Assembly: GCA_902575715.1 (NCBI GenBank)
Contig: CACGSI010000001.1
Location: forward strand, 57,344 to 121,343
Source of the DNA: an uncultured SAR324 cluster bacterium
GTDB lineage: Bacteria > SAR324 > NAC60-12
DNA: 64,000 nt
Direction: 5' to 3'
This document shows, in pieces, positions 8,037-16,519 of this stretch. Each line of letters begins with the position of its first letter. Position 1 is the stretch's first letter. The notes under the pieces are model-generated. The model was given only the letters and a program-made list of their open reading frames with translations, searched no databases and was not told the DNA's origin. The position numbers and the translations under genes are program-made.

Positions 8037-9504
8037 AGAAATGTCACCTTTTGGCTCCTCCATAGTAGATTTGATTAAACACTTAAAAGCCAAGAATATT
8101 TCTGCCGAATCAATAATTGAAGCAGTTTATGCTAGGATTGAACGGTATAATCCATCTTTAAATGTTTTTCTTAGCTTATTGCCAAAAGATTTGGCAATTT
8201 CTAGAGCTAGAAATATAGACAAAAAATTTGCTAATGGTAAAAAGGTGGGGAAACTTGCCGGAATTCCGATTTCAATTAAGGACAATATTTGTATATCCGA
8301 TTCAGATTTAAGAAATTCATGTGGATCAAAGATTCTAAATGATTATAAGTCTCCATACAACTCAACAGTAGTCGAAAAATTGTTGTCAGAAGATGCTATA
8401 ATTATTGGTACAACAAATATGGATGAGTTTGCAATGGGCTCATCTACAGAAAATTCTTCATATGGCCCTACACTGAATCCGTGGAATAAAGATTTTGTTC
8501 CTGGGGGTAGTAGCGGAGGGGCAGCTGTTTCAGTAGTTTCTGGGATGTCTTTGATGGCTCTAGGATCTGATACAGGTGGTTCTGTTCGGCAACCAGCATC
8601 AATGTGCGGTGTTACGGGATTTAAACCAACTTATGGAACTGTTTCAAGGTATGGTCTAGTAGCTTATGGTTCTTCTTTGGACCAAATTGGAATATTTGGG
8701 CAAAGAGCATCAGATTGTGAGTATGTTTTTTCTGTTATAAATGGATATGATCTCAAAGAAGCAACTTCAGCAAATATAAATCTTATAGAAACTCCCGTAG
8801 TTGAAAACTTAAGTGGTCTAAGCTTTTGTATTCCAGATGAATATATTGATTCGGAATCAATTGACCCAGAAGTAGTATCTAGTGTAAATGAATTCGCAGA
8901 TTTTTTATGTGAACATGGTGCTTTAGTAGAAAGACAATCATTCGATTTTTTAAAATTCGTCATTCCCACATACTATTTAATTGCTTTTGCTGAAGCAAGC
9001 TCTAACCTCGGTCGCTTTGATGGGGTACGTTATGGAATTAGAAATAGTGATCACTCAAGCTTAAAATCATTATACGAATCTACTAGGAAAATGGGATTCG
9101 GTGAAGAGGTAAAAAGAAGAATTATGTTAGGGACATTTGTACTTAGTTCTGGATACTATGACCAATATTATGGAAAAGCTTTGAAGGTTCGGTCCTCAAT
9201 GGAAAAAAACGTGTCTAGTATTTTTAAAAAATATGATTTTATTCTGGGGCCAGTTTCTCCATTCACAGCTTTTAAAATAGGAGAGAAGACGGAGAGCCCA
9301 TTATCAATGTATTTAGCAGATATTTGCAGCGTGCTTGCAAACTTGACAAGAACACCAGCAATATCAATTCCTGGGAGAGCCAGTAAAAATGGTTTACCAA
9401 TAGGCATTCAAATTATGGGTAGACGTTTTGAAGATAATCGCCTTTTATCAACTGCATCAGCGATTCAAGCTATGACTGACTATCATTTAAAACGTCCATT
9501 CTGA
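8026..9504 (+). CDS. gatA: Aspartyl/glutamyl-tRNA amidotransferase subunit A
   Basis: The amidase subunit of GatCAB, which converts Glu-tRNA(Gln) or Asp-tRNA(Asn) to the amidated form, using glutamine as ammonia donor. The 492-residue length is typical. The Ser-cisSer-Lys triad is visible: Lys in PISIKDNIC, the cis-Ser in PGGSSGGAA and the nucleophile in GSDTGGSVRQPAS, followed by GFKPTYGTVSRYGLV. The start overlaps the ACBP stop; a second ATG five codons later (8041) is an alternative. No gatB or gatC is found within the window, so the complex is encoded at more than one locus. Its presence suggests that at least one amide aminoacyl-tRNA is made indirectly. Confidence 0.97.
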   Translation: MQTKEMSPFGSSIVDLIKHLKAKNISAESIIEAVYARIERYNPSLNVFLSLLPKDLAISRARNIDKKFANGKKVGKLAGIPISIKDNICISDSDLRNSCGSKILNDYKSPYNSTVVEKLLSEDAIIIGTTNMDEFAMGSSTENSSYGPTLNPWNKDFVPGGSSGGAAVSVVSGMSLMALGSDTGGSVRQPASMCGVTGFKPTYGTVSRYGLVAYGSSLDQIGIFGQRASDCEYVFSVINGYDLKEATSANINLIETPVVENLSGLSFCIPDEYIDSESIDPEVVSSVNEFADFLCEHGALVERQSFDFLKFVIPTYYLIAFAEASSNLGRFDGVRYGIRNSDHSSLKSLYESTRKMGFGEEVKRRIMLGTFVLSSGYYDQYYGKALKVRSSMEKNVSSIFKKYDFILGPVSPFTAFKIGEKTESPLSMYLADICSVLANLTRTPAISIPGRASKNGLPIGIQIMGRRFEDNRLLSTASAIQAMTDYHLKRPF

Positions 9505-9595
9505 AAAAATTATTACATTTTATCCTATTATATGTCAAATTTTGTGAGGTTATTTTAATAGTAGAAATAATTATTTATGGGATTAAATTTTAAAA

Positions 9596-10867
9596 ATGCT
9601 TGATATTAAATTAATACGTAGCAATCCAAAAAAAATTGCTGATAATTGTAGAAAAAGAAATGTTAAAGTTGACATTGAAAAATTGTTAACGCTTGATGAG
9701 AAAGTTAGGCGAATTACGACTGATATTGATTCAATAAGAAAAAGAAGAAACGAGATAAGTTCAAAAATGAAAACTGATATTCCCAACATAGAACGTAGGC
9801 CTCTAATTGAAGAGTCAAAAAATTTACGTGAAGATGAATATCAAAAAGAGGAAGTACTGAGAAAAATTATTTATGATCGTGATAATATCCATAAACTTGT
9901 TCCAAATCTAACCCATCCAGATGTCCCAGAAGGTTTTTCGGATGAGGATAATCTTTCTATTAAGCAAGTAGGAACTAAAAGAGAATTTGATTTTGAACCA
10001 AAAGATCATGTTGATTTAATGGAAAATCTTAATCTGATTGATTTTGAAGGAGGTTCTAAAGTTGCTGGACAAAAATTTTATTATCTAAAAAATCAGGCTG
10101 TTTTTTTGGAATTAGCATTAGCACAATATGCATTAAATTTGCTGCAAAAAGAAGGATTTACTATTCATATTACTCCTGATTTGGCTAGAGAGGAAATTTT
10201 AGATGGTATTGGATTTAACCCTCGAGGTAAAGAAACTCAGATTTATTCTATAGAGGAATCCGATCTTTGTTTGATTGCTACTGCTGAAATAACTCTTGGG
10301 GGTTTATTAAAAGATAAAATCTTAAATGAAGATCAATTACCCGTTCTTTTCGCAGGGCTTTCTCATTGTTACAGGACAGAAGCTGGAGCATCCGGAAGAG
10401 AATCAAAAGGTTTATATAGGGTTCATCAGTTCTCTAAAGTTGAGATGTTTGCTTTTACACATCCTGATAAGTCAGAGGATATGCATGAAAGAATGCGAAA
10501 TATTGAGGAAAAGATTTATCAAGATTTGGAAATACCTTATCAATTGGTAAATATATGTGCCGCAGATCTTGGGGCTCCGGCTTACAAAAAATATGATTTA
10601 GAGGCATGGATGCCAGGTCGAGGTAAATGGGGTGAAGTTACATCAACTTCAAACTGTACAGATTATCAATCTCGAAGATTGAATATTCGTTTTAAAGATA
10701 TGAAGACGGGAAAAAATCAATATGTACATATGTTGAACGGTACTGCAATTGCTGTTTCAAGGACATTAATAGCACTTATTGAAAATGGTCAACAACGTGA
10801 TGGTTCAATTAAGCTTCCCATTTGTTTAAATTTTCCCGACATCATGCCTCTACCTATAAATAAATAA
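9596..10867 (+). CDS. serS: Seryl-tRNA synthetase
   Basis: A class II synthetase that charges tRNA(Ser) and tRNA(Sec). The 423-residue protein begins with the usual MLDIKLIRSNP, followed by a charged coiled-coil arm (about residues 25-105) that grips the tRNA long variable arm. Motif 2 is seen in CYRTEAGASGRESKGLYRVH and motif 3 in NGTAIAVSRTLIALIENGQQ. It lies 91 bases downstream of gatA in the same direction; the gap is AT-rich with no recognisable promoter or terminator. It may be read from the ACBP promoter or from its own. Confidence 0.97.
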   Translation: MLDIKLIRSNPKKIADNCRKRNVKVDIEKLLTLDEKVRRITTDIDSIRKRRNEISSKMKTDIPNIERRPLIEESKNLREDEYQKEEVLRKIIYDRDNIHKLVPNLTHPDVPEGFSDEDNLSIKQVGTKREFDFEPKDHVDLMENLNLIDFEGGSKVAGQKFYYLKNQAVFLELALAQYALNLLQKEGFTIHITPDLAREEILDGIGFNPRGKETQIYSIEESDLCLIATAEITLGGLLKDKILNEDQLPVLFAGLSHCYRTEAGASGRESKGLYRVHQFSKVEMFAFTHPDKSEDMHERMRNIEEKIYQDLEIPYQLVNICAADLGAPAYKKYDLEAWMPGRGKWGEVTSTSNCTDYQSRRLNIRFKDMKTGKNQYVHMLNGTAIAVSRTLIALIENGQQRDGSIKLPICLNFPDIMPLPINK

Positions 10868-10943
10868 TTTTTGTCTTTTAATTATAAATTTATGCTACTA
10901 GTTTGTACTTTATTTTAAAAAATTTTTAAAATGGATAAAAAAT

Positions 10944-11468
10944 ATGAAAAAAATATTTTTGTTAGTTGTTTTTTTGTTTACTTCAATAATTGGATTTGCT
11001 GAATTACCAGTTGGATTAGTGCCACCTAAAATTGTTCTTGAAGGAGATATGGGAGGAAGGCTAGATGGCAGCAAATGGAGCAGCGATGAACTTGTTTCAG
11101 GTAAAATCACTGTTTTATTTTATGTAGACCCTGATGAGGCAGATTTAAATAATCATGTTAGTGAAGCTCTTAAGGCTGAGAAGTTTGACCTAAATAAATA
11201 TGGTTCTGTTGGAGTAATTAATATGGCTGCTACGTGGTTACCAAATTTTGCTTTAAATATTAAATTAAAAACTAAGCAAGAAAATTATAAAAATACGGTT
11301 TATGTCAAAGATTTGCAAAAAATATTGGTTAAAAAGTGGGGTCTGAAAGATGACAGCAGTGATGTTATGGTTTTTGGAAAAAACGGTGAGGTCCTATATA
11401 GCATCGATGGGAAATTTTCAAATGAGCAGGTTTTGGAAATTATTAAAGTTGTTAAAGAAAATTTATGA
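10944..11468 (+). CDS. YtfJ-like periplasmic protein
   Basis: A small exported protein with a thioredoxin-like fold in the YtfJ family; no activity is established. The 174-residue precursor has a signal peptide of about 19 residues (Lys-Lys, hydrophobic core LLVVFLFTSIIG, cleavage after FA). The mature part resembles E. coli YtfJ along its length: a WSSDELVSGKITVLFYVDP strand-helix start and the conserved end VMVFGKNGEVLYSIDGK followed by an amphipathic helix. There is no CxxC redox motif. It is convergent with rnhA, with only 11 bases between stop codons. Assignment is by pattern, not alignment. Confidence 0.72.
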   Translation: MKKIFLLVVFLFTSIIGFAELPVGLVPPKIVLEGDMGGRLDGSKWSSDELVSGKITVLFYVDPDEADLNNHVSEALKAEKFDLNKYGSVGVINMAATWLPNFALNIKLKTKQENYKNTVYVKDLQKILVKKWGLKDDSSDVMVFGKNGEVLYSIDGKFSNEQVLEIIKVVKENL

Positions 11469-11479
11469 ACAGAAAAAAA

Positions 11480-11959
11480 TCAATTTTTTTTATTTATACT
11501 ATTTAACTTTATTTTCTCTCGGGCTTGAACGGCCAACTCATCACATCTGTTGTTTTCTTTATTTATAGAATGTCCTTTAACCCAATGCCAAGAAATTTCA
11601 TGATTTTGAGTTACTTCAATCAAACGAAGCCAAAGATCCTTGTTTGCAACAGGTTTTTTATTCTGACTCTTCCATCCGTTATTTTGCCAATTCTTTATCC
11701 AATTTTTATCAAATGCATTTTTAACGTATGTAGAGTCGGTAAATAAATCAACTATGCATGATTTTCTAAGGCATTCTAAAGCTTTAATTACTGCTGTGAT
11801 TTCCATTCTATTATTTGTTGAGTAGACTTCTGAACCAGAAATTTCTGAGCGCAGGTTATGTTCATTTGAAATTAGAACGGCACCCCATCCGCCAACCCCT
11901 GGATTAGGTGCACAAGCACCATCTGTATAAATTATTACTGATGTTTTTGACATAATCAT
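11480..11959 (-). CDS. rnhA: Ribonuclease HI
   Basis: Cleaves the RNA strand of RNA-DNA hybrids such as R-loops and primers. The 159-residue protein has the four catalytic acidic residues in their usual blocks: Asp in YTDGACAPNPG, Glu in NNRMEITAVI, Asp in FTDSTYV and Asp in NNRCDELA, and the assisting His in WHWVKGH. The length is that of E. coli RNase HI. Two in-frame ATG codons (11959 and 11953) are close together; neither has a clear ribosome-binding site, so the start is uncertain by two residues. The gene is transcribed against its neighbours on both sides. Confidence 0.97.
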   Translation of the reverse strand: MIMSKTSVIIYTDGACAPNPGVGGWGAVLISNEHNLRSEISGSEVYSTNNRMEITAVIKALECLRKSCIVDLFTDSTYVKNAFDKNWIKNWQNNGWKSQNKKPVANKDLWLRLIEVTQNHEISWHWVKGHSINKENNRCDELAVQAREKIKLNSINKKN

Positions 11960-12031
11960 GTATTAATTATTTACTAATATTGTAACAGATACTATACAAT
12001 TTGTTAAAGTTTTTGTATTTTTACAAGTAAT

Positions 12032-12364
12032 ATGAATTTAGAATTTTCACAATATGGGACTTGGATTTATATTGATCCAGATTTGAAAAGAATTGATCTA
12101 ATTGAAGAAAATTTAAATTTAGATATGCTATGCGATCTATTGAGGTGCGAATCAACAGATATGGAAAATCTTGGAGGAGATTATTTAGCATATATTGATG
12201 GAGAAGGTGCTTACCAAGGAAGACAAACAGAATGGGAATTTAATGAAAATCCTTTTTGGGGGCCAGTTTTGATTGTAAAAATGGGAAAAGAAGAATATTC
12301 TTTAAATACATGCTGTAAAAAAGATCTTGAGGTAATTAAACCATTAATAAAATTTTTAGATTAA
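12032..12364 (+). CDS. Hypothetical protein, 110 aa, possibly DUF3846-like
   Basis: I do not recognise this protein with confidence. It is acidic, has no signal peptide or membrane segment, and contains two Cys in NTCCKK near the C-terminus plus one in LLRCES. A central pattern, GGDYLAYIDGEG followed by EFNENPFWGPVLIVK, loosely resembles the DUF3846 layout (a Val/Ile-Asp strand, an Asn-containing turn and a Gly-Pro/Asp-Val strand). That resemblance is weak. It ends 17 bases before the acuI start chosen here, so it may be in the same transcript. It could be a small regulatory or nucleic-acid-associated protein; nothing visible proves it. Confidence 0.6.
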   Translation: MNLEFSQYGTWIYIDPDLKRIDLIEENLNLDMLCDLLRCESTDMENLGGDYLAYIDGEGAYQGRQTEWEFNENPFWGPVLIVKMGKEEYSLNTCCKKDLEVIKPLIKFLD

Positions 12365-12381
12365 ATAAATTGGTAAAAAAA

Positions 12382-13380
12382 ATGATTGAAAAAAATTTTC
12401 GTGCTCTTGTTATAGAAAAAACTGAAAAAAATATTTTTGTTAGAAGAATTAAGGATAGGCGATTAAATGACCTTCCTGAAGGTGAAGTACTTATAAGGGT
12501 TCATTATTCATCTTTAAATTTTAAAGATGGACTTTCATGCATCGGAAATTCAGGAGTAACAAATAATTATCCACATACACCTGGAATAGATGCATCAGGA
12601 GTTGTAGAATATAGCTCCAATCCTAAATTCAAATCAGGTGACTCTGTTATTGTTACTAGTTATGATTTGGGCATGAATACTGCGGGTGGTTTTGGACAAT
12701 ATATTAGGGTCCCAGCAGAATGGGTGGTTCTGCTTCCGGATGGTCTTGATTTAAAAGAATCAATGATTCTCGGTACTGCGGGTTTTACCGCAGGCCTTTC
12801 AGTTTGTGCACTTCAAAATTATGGTGTTGATCCTTCGAATGGAGATATCATTGTAACAGGAGCAACGGGTGGAGTTGGATGTTTATCTGTTGCTTTACTA
12901 ACTCATTTAGGATACTCCGTGGTGGCATCAACTGGCAAAATAGATAAAATCAATTTTTTAAAGACCCTAGGTGTTACAGAAATAATTAATAGAGATGAAT
13001 TTAAAATTGAGTCAAGAAAAGGTCTATTGAAAGAAAGATGGGGAGGAGCAATAGATACATTAGGTGGTGTTACGTTAGGTAATCTTCTTAAATCAACTAA
13101 GAGGGGAGGCGCTGTAGTTTCAACAGGATTAGTGGACTCGCCAGAATTAACTACAACTGTTTTTCCTTTTATTCTACGTGGAGTGAGCTTACTCGGAGTA
13201 GATTCTAGTGAAACTCATTTTGATTTAAGATGTAAAGTATGGGATTTGCTTGCTGGTGAATGGAAAATCCCTCAACTCGATGAGCTAAGCAAGGATTGTA
13301 ATTTAGACGAATTAAGTCCTGAAATAGATAAAATTCTTGCAGGTGGTCAGTGTGGAAGAGTTGTAGTTGAGATGTTGTAA
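12382..13380 (+). CDS. acuI: Acrylyl-CoA reductase-type MDR oxidoreductase (AcuI/YhdH)
   Basis: A zinc-free medium-chain dehydrogenase/reductase that reduces acrylyl-CoA to propionyl-CoA with NADPH. Key blocks are YSSLNFKDGL, PHTPGIDASGVVE, FKSGDSVIVTSYDLGMNTAGG, the AcuI-typical region around the substrate site, and the nucleotide-binding GATGGVGCLSVALL. About 333 residues is normal. I chose ATG 12382 (GGTAA seven bases upstream) over an in-frame TTG at 12370, which lacks a ribosome-binding site. In marine bacteria AcuI detoxifies acrylate from DMSP breakdown, but no other DMSP gene is nearby, so that role is only a possibility. Confidence 0.88.
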   Translation: MIEKNFRALVIEKTEKNIFVRRIKDRRLNDLPEGEVLIRVHYSSLNFKDGLSCIGNSGVTNNYPHTPGIDASGVVEYSSNPKFKSGDSVIVTSYDLGMNTAGGFGQYIRVPAEWVVLLPDGLDLKESMILGTAGFTAGLSVCALQNYGVDPSNGDIIVTGATGGVGCLSVALLTHLGYSVVASTGKIDKINFLKTLGVTEIINRDEFKIESRKGLLKERWGGAIDTLGGVTLGNLLKSTKRGGAVVSTGLVDSPELTTTVFPFILRGVSLLGVDSSETHFDLRCKVWDLLAGEWKIPQLDELSKDCNLDELSPEIDKILAGGQCGRVVVEML

Positions 13381-13437
13381 AGAATTTTACAACACATGGA
13401 TCAACTTAATTTATTTATAGACAAATAATTCCCACTG

Positions 13438-13503
13438 ATGCAAAAAAATTCAAATTATATGAGTAAGTTTAAAATTATTTTAATTTTAATATTTATTAAC
13501 TGA
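13438..13503 (+). CDS. Possible 21-codon hydrophobic peptide
   Basis: A very short frame (ATG 13438 to TGA 13501-13503) encodes a Lys-rich start and a hydrophobic run FKIILILIFI. Its stop overlaps the next start as TGATG, a pattern typical of translational coupling. There is no clear ribosome-binding site, and a chance frame is at least as likely as a real one. It could alternatively be the remnant of an upstream membrane protein end. Confidence 0.2.
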   Translation: MQKNSNYMSKFKIILILIFIN

Positions 13504-13745
13504 TGACAGACCAAAAATTTATATTTGAAAAGGCCAAACGCAAAGCTAAGATAGAACAAACTGTAAGAGGTTTTTTGAATTTGATGGATGAAAATGACCT
13601 TGATAAGGAAGATGGACTTATTGCCTGGAATATGTTAGGATTTACAATATTCCAAGATACATATCCAGATGAAAATCATGTTTCTATTCAACAACGTATG
13701 GCAGAATTTTCTCAATCTCTTTTTGCTGCCAGGCAAAAAAAATAA
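13503..13745 (+). CDS. Hypothetical protein, 80 aa
   Basis: I do not recognise this small protein. It is charged and mostly helical in appearance, with an N-terminal lysine-rich helix (residues 1-20), an acidic patch ENDLDKEDG and no signal peptide, so it should be cytosolic. It begins the co-directional run that continues with the beta-barrel, two lipoproteins and the cytochrome, and its stop lies just before the likely start of the barrel gene. Codon use and composition match the neighbours. It may be a small regulator of the cluster, but nothing shows this. Confidence 0.6.
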   Translation: MTDQKFIFEKAKRKAKIEQTVRGFLNLMDENDLDKEDGLIAWNMLGFTIFQDTYPDENHVSIQQRMAEFSQSLFAARQKK

Positions 13746-13770
13746 TACGCAAACAATTTTGATTTCCTTT

Positions 13771-14883
13771 TTGAGAACAGAAATTTTGCAAATTTTTAGA
13801 ATTTTTACAATTTTATTTTGCTTCTGGATTATTTTGATTCAAATAGTTCATGCATCAGAGCCAGAATTTATTCGAGAAAGTATTAGGGCAAGAGGAATGG
13901 GGAACGCATTTACTTCTGCGGTAAATGATGAAATGGTTCTATTTTATAATCCTGCCAGCTTACGTTCAGTAATTTATAATATGTACCATGTTGTCGGTTT
14001 TAACTCTACATTTAACGAAAATATTAATAATTTAGGTAAATCCAGTGGTAGTTTTTCTTCTTTAGGAGAATTAGCAGGAAAAAATATACATAATGAAATA
14101 GATATTGGCTTATTGAGTCACGTTAATTCTAGATTTGGATGGTCAATTTTTGGTAATTCCTATGCAGATCTTCAAATTAGAAATCCTATTTTCCCATATT
14201 TTCAGACAAAATTATTTTTGCAATACGGAATAGCATTTGGAATGGCATGGAGTTTTATGGATTATCAACTTGATTTTGGAGTTGGAGGTAAGCTTGTAAC
14301 AAGAAAAGGTATCGACAAGAAATTACATATAGCAGATGAAGAAATAATTGAACTCATAGAAGATAAGAAAACGGATAAGCTCATGAAATTAGTCCATACT
14401 TCAGCAACATCACTGGCTCCAGATTTGGGCATGATTTATCACTTTGATGGTGTACAGAACATGGAGCCTAAAGTAGCGGTAAGTTTAAAAAACATTGGAA
14501 GTCATGATTTTGGAGATGCTGGCAAAGTCCCAATGACCTTGGATTTAGGTATAAGCACGAATTCAGAGTTAAATGGTTTTGATATTATTATATCAGCTGA
14601 TTATAAAGACCTTTTTGACGGGCAAGAGATGGTTTCTGAAGGGAATTTAATTTCTGACAGGAATGTAAAACTTGGAGTTGAATTTGGTTGGAACAGATTA
14701 TTTAATGGGCATCACATGTTATCATTTCGTGCCGGAAGAAATGGTCCATATAACAGTGTAGGGTGGTCAGCAAACCTATTTGGCTTCAAAATTGACTTTG
14801 CAAAATATTCTGAAGAAATAGGAGGCTATGCTGGAGAGTTAGAAGATAAACGAACTAGTATACAATTTTCACTAATTTTTTAA
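13771..14883 (+). CDS. Outer-membrane beta-barrel protein, PorV/TraF-like
   Basis: An exported protein of about 370 residues. A signal peptide (ILQIFRIFTILFCFWIILIQ, cleavage after HA) is followed by ESIRARGMGNAFTSAVNDEM and FYNPASL, the standard N-terminal block of FadL-superfamily-like barrels such as PorV, UPF0164 and TraF_2. The rest is alternating hydrophobic/polar strands with many Gly and aromatic residues and ends in a Phe (FSLIF), as outer-membrane proteins do. The frame is open back to ATG 13669, but that would overlap the previous gene by 77 bases; TTG 13771 (or TTG 13759) places the signal peptide at the N-terminus, so I use it. It likely works with the following two lipoproteins; function unknown. 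Confidence 0.7.
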   Translation: MRTEILQIFRIFTILFCFWIILIQIVHASEPEFIRESIRARGMGNAFTSAVNDEMVLFYNPASLRSVIYNMYHVVGFNSTFNENINNLGKSSGSFSSLGELAGKNIHNEIDIGLLSHVNSRFGWSIFGNSYADLQIRNPIFPYFQTKLFLQYGIAFGMAWSFMDYQLDFGVGGKLVTRKGIDKKLHIADEEIIELIEDKKTDKLMKLVHTSATSLAPDLGMIYHFDGVQNMEPKVAVSLKNIGSHDFGDAGKVPMTLDLGISTNSELNGFDIIISADYKDLFDGQEMVSEGNLISDRNVKLGVEFGWNRLFNGHHMLSFRAGRNGPYNSVGWSANLFGFKIDFAKYSEEIGGYAGELEDKRTSIQFSLIF

Positions 14884-14892
14884 TTTCAAAAT

Positions 14893-16500
14893 ATGTTGAA
14901 AAAATCTCTCAAAAATAAAGTTTTTTTAATTATAAATTTATTGCTTACAATATGGTTAAGTGCATGTGCTACGCAAGGGAGATTAACATCATTGACTTTT
15001 AATAGAAGTCAAAATTTTAAGGAATTAAATTCATCAATAGAAAAGCTAAAGAAAAAATATAATGCTTCACTACGACAACAAGTAAGTGCATTAAAAGTTT
15101 TACGTTTTATTTCAAAACATAACCCAGATCCTGGGAAACAGGAGATGGCTTTAAATGCACTAACTTTTTTTGCATTTTCAAGTGATGATGGAGACATTCG
15201 AGACAGATCCAAATCACGATTAATTAAAGTTCTTGAGTCTGAGGAAGTAGAGATTCATTTAAAGTTTAAGGTAATTGATAGTTTAATAGATTTATCTACA
15301 GGTAAGCTCGGATATAATGAGGAGCATGATGGAGTAGAAATGCATTTTGGAGTCAGTTCAGAAATTAGGAAAGATGCTTTAAAATTTTTAATAGAAAATT
15401 TCAATTCTTTTTCATCAAAAATTCAATACTACGCAGTTGATGGAATGTATCGTCTTTTGAAAACTTTACCAAAACTTGATAATTGTCCAGAAGATTTATG
15501 TGATGAGGATGTTAGGAAAAATCAGGAAGAATGGGACCTTGGAAGGGAGGTCAAAAATATTATTCCTTCAAATGCTGATCCAAGTGCTGTAGAAGCTGGA
15601 GCTTACGGTGCTGAAACAAAAAGAGTAATTCTAGAAGAGAGAAAAGATTGGAATGAAGAAATTGATGAACTTAAAGAATTTCTTTGGGATTGGATAGAAG
15701 ATCGTTTAGAAGACCTTGATACAGATTTCATAGTTCAAGGAAGATTAGTTAGATTTGCTGGAGAAATAGAGAATTTTTCACTGCAGGAAAACATTGAAAA
15801 TTATTTTATAGAACAAACAAAAAAATGGTCTGAAAACGAAGATATTACAATAGAATTGAGACAATTAATAATCTCCTCAAGGGAAAAAGTTGAATTATAT
15901 GGATTCCCAGCAAAAAGATCACCAAAATTATCGGAAGAGAAATATAAAAGAATAATCGAGTCTCCTACAAACTTCTTGGAAAAACATCTTGATTCTATTT
16001 TGCACGAAAAACTAGAAAGACAACAAAGTGGATTTGCAACAGGGAAACCCGAAACAATAGAGTTAGCATTTGCCATATTTGAAGAAAATGATGAAGGACT
16101 TCTAAAAAGGGAAATAGTCATGGAGTATGTTTCAAATATTTTGAAAAAAGGTCTTAAAGTTAATACTGAAAATTTGAATACAAGTGTCTTGAAAGCTATT
16201 GAAAGAACTAGGTCTGAGATAGAGCTTATACCTCTAATGAAAATGGTAAGTGAGTTATACCCTTCTTTAAAATCTCAAAAAGTAGATCCTGTACCATTAT
16301 TTGAGACTCTGGCTAAAAAAATTAAAAATGCTGAAAATTTATTTCAACGAAGACTTTTTTTAAAAAATTTAATAACTGGAGCTGAAGTATTTAATACAGA
16401 AGCCAGTTTAATTCTAAATCTTGTTTCAGCAGATGAATATGATGTTGTAACTCAAAATGAAATTAATTCTGCTATGCAAAAAATGCAGGAAATGTATTAA
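14893..16500 (+). CDS. Large helical lipoprotein, function unknown
   Basis: A 535-residue lipoprotein: basic N-terminus, hydrophobic core VFLIINLLLTIWL and lipobox LSAC with Cys26. The mature protein is rich in charged amphipathic helices with paired hydrophobic positions, for example LRQQVSALKVLRFI and the QEMALNALTFFAFSSDDGDI region, which look like HEAT/ARM-type repeats but are too irregular to prove. No enzyme motif is visible. Residue +2 after the Cys is Ala, so an outer-membrane location is likely if the Lol rule applies. It begins nine bases after the barrel gene and is followed 19 bases later by another lipoprotein, so these are surely one operon. I cannot assign a function. Confidence 0.8.
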   Translation: MLKKSLKNKVFLIINLLLTIWLSACATQGRLTSLTFNRSQNFKELNSSIEKLKKKYNASLRQQVSALKVLRFISKHNPDPGKQEMALNALTFFAFSSDDGDIRDRSKSRLIKVLESEEVEIHLKFKVIDSLIDLSTGKLGYNEEHDGVEMHFGVSSEIRKDALKFLIENFNSFSSKIQYYAVDGMYRLLKTLPKLDNCPEDLCDEDVRKNQEEWDLGREVKNIIPSNADPSAVEAGAYGAETKRVILEERKDWNEEIDELKEFLWDWIEDRLEDLDTDFIVQGRLVRFAGEIENFSLQENIENYFIEQTKKWSENEDITIELRQLIISSREKVELYGFPAKRSPKLSEEKYKRIIESPTNFLEKHLDSILHEKLERQQSGFATGKPETIELAFAIFEENDEGLLKREIVMEYVSNILKKGLKVNTENLNTSVLKAIERTRSEIELIPLMKMVSELYPSLKSQKVDPVPLFETLAKKIKNAENLFQRRLFLKNLITGAEVFNTEASLILNLVSADEYDVVTQNEINSAMQKMQEMY

Positions 16501-16519
16501 AATTTTTTGAAATCTCGAA

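Noticed and set aside
13669..13770. Longer start (ATG 13669) for the beta-barrel gene
   Set aside because: It overlaps the 80-aa gene by 77 bases, has no ribosome-binding site, and would bury the signal peptide behind about 35 residues; TTG 13771 or 13759 gives a normal exported N-terminus.
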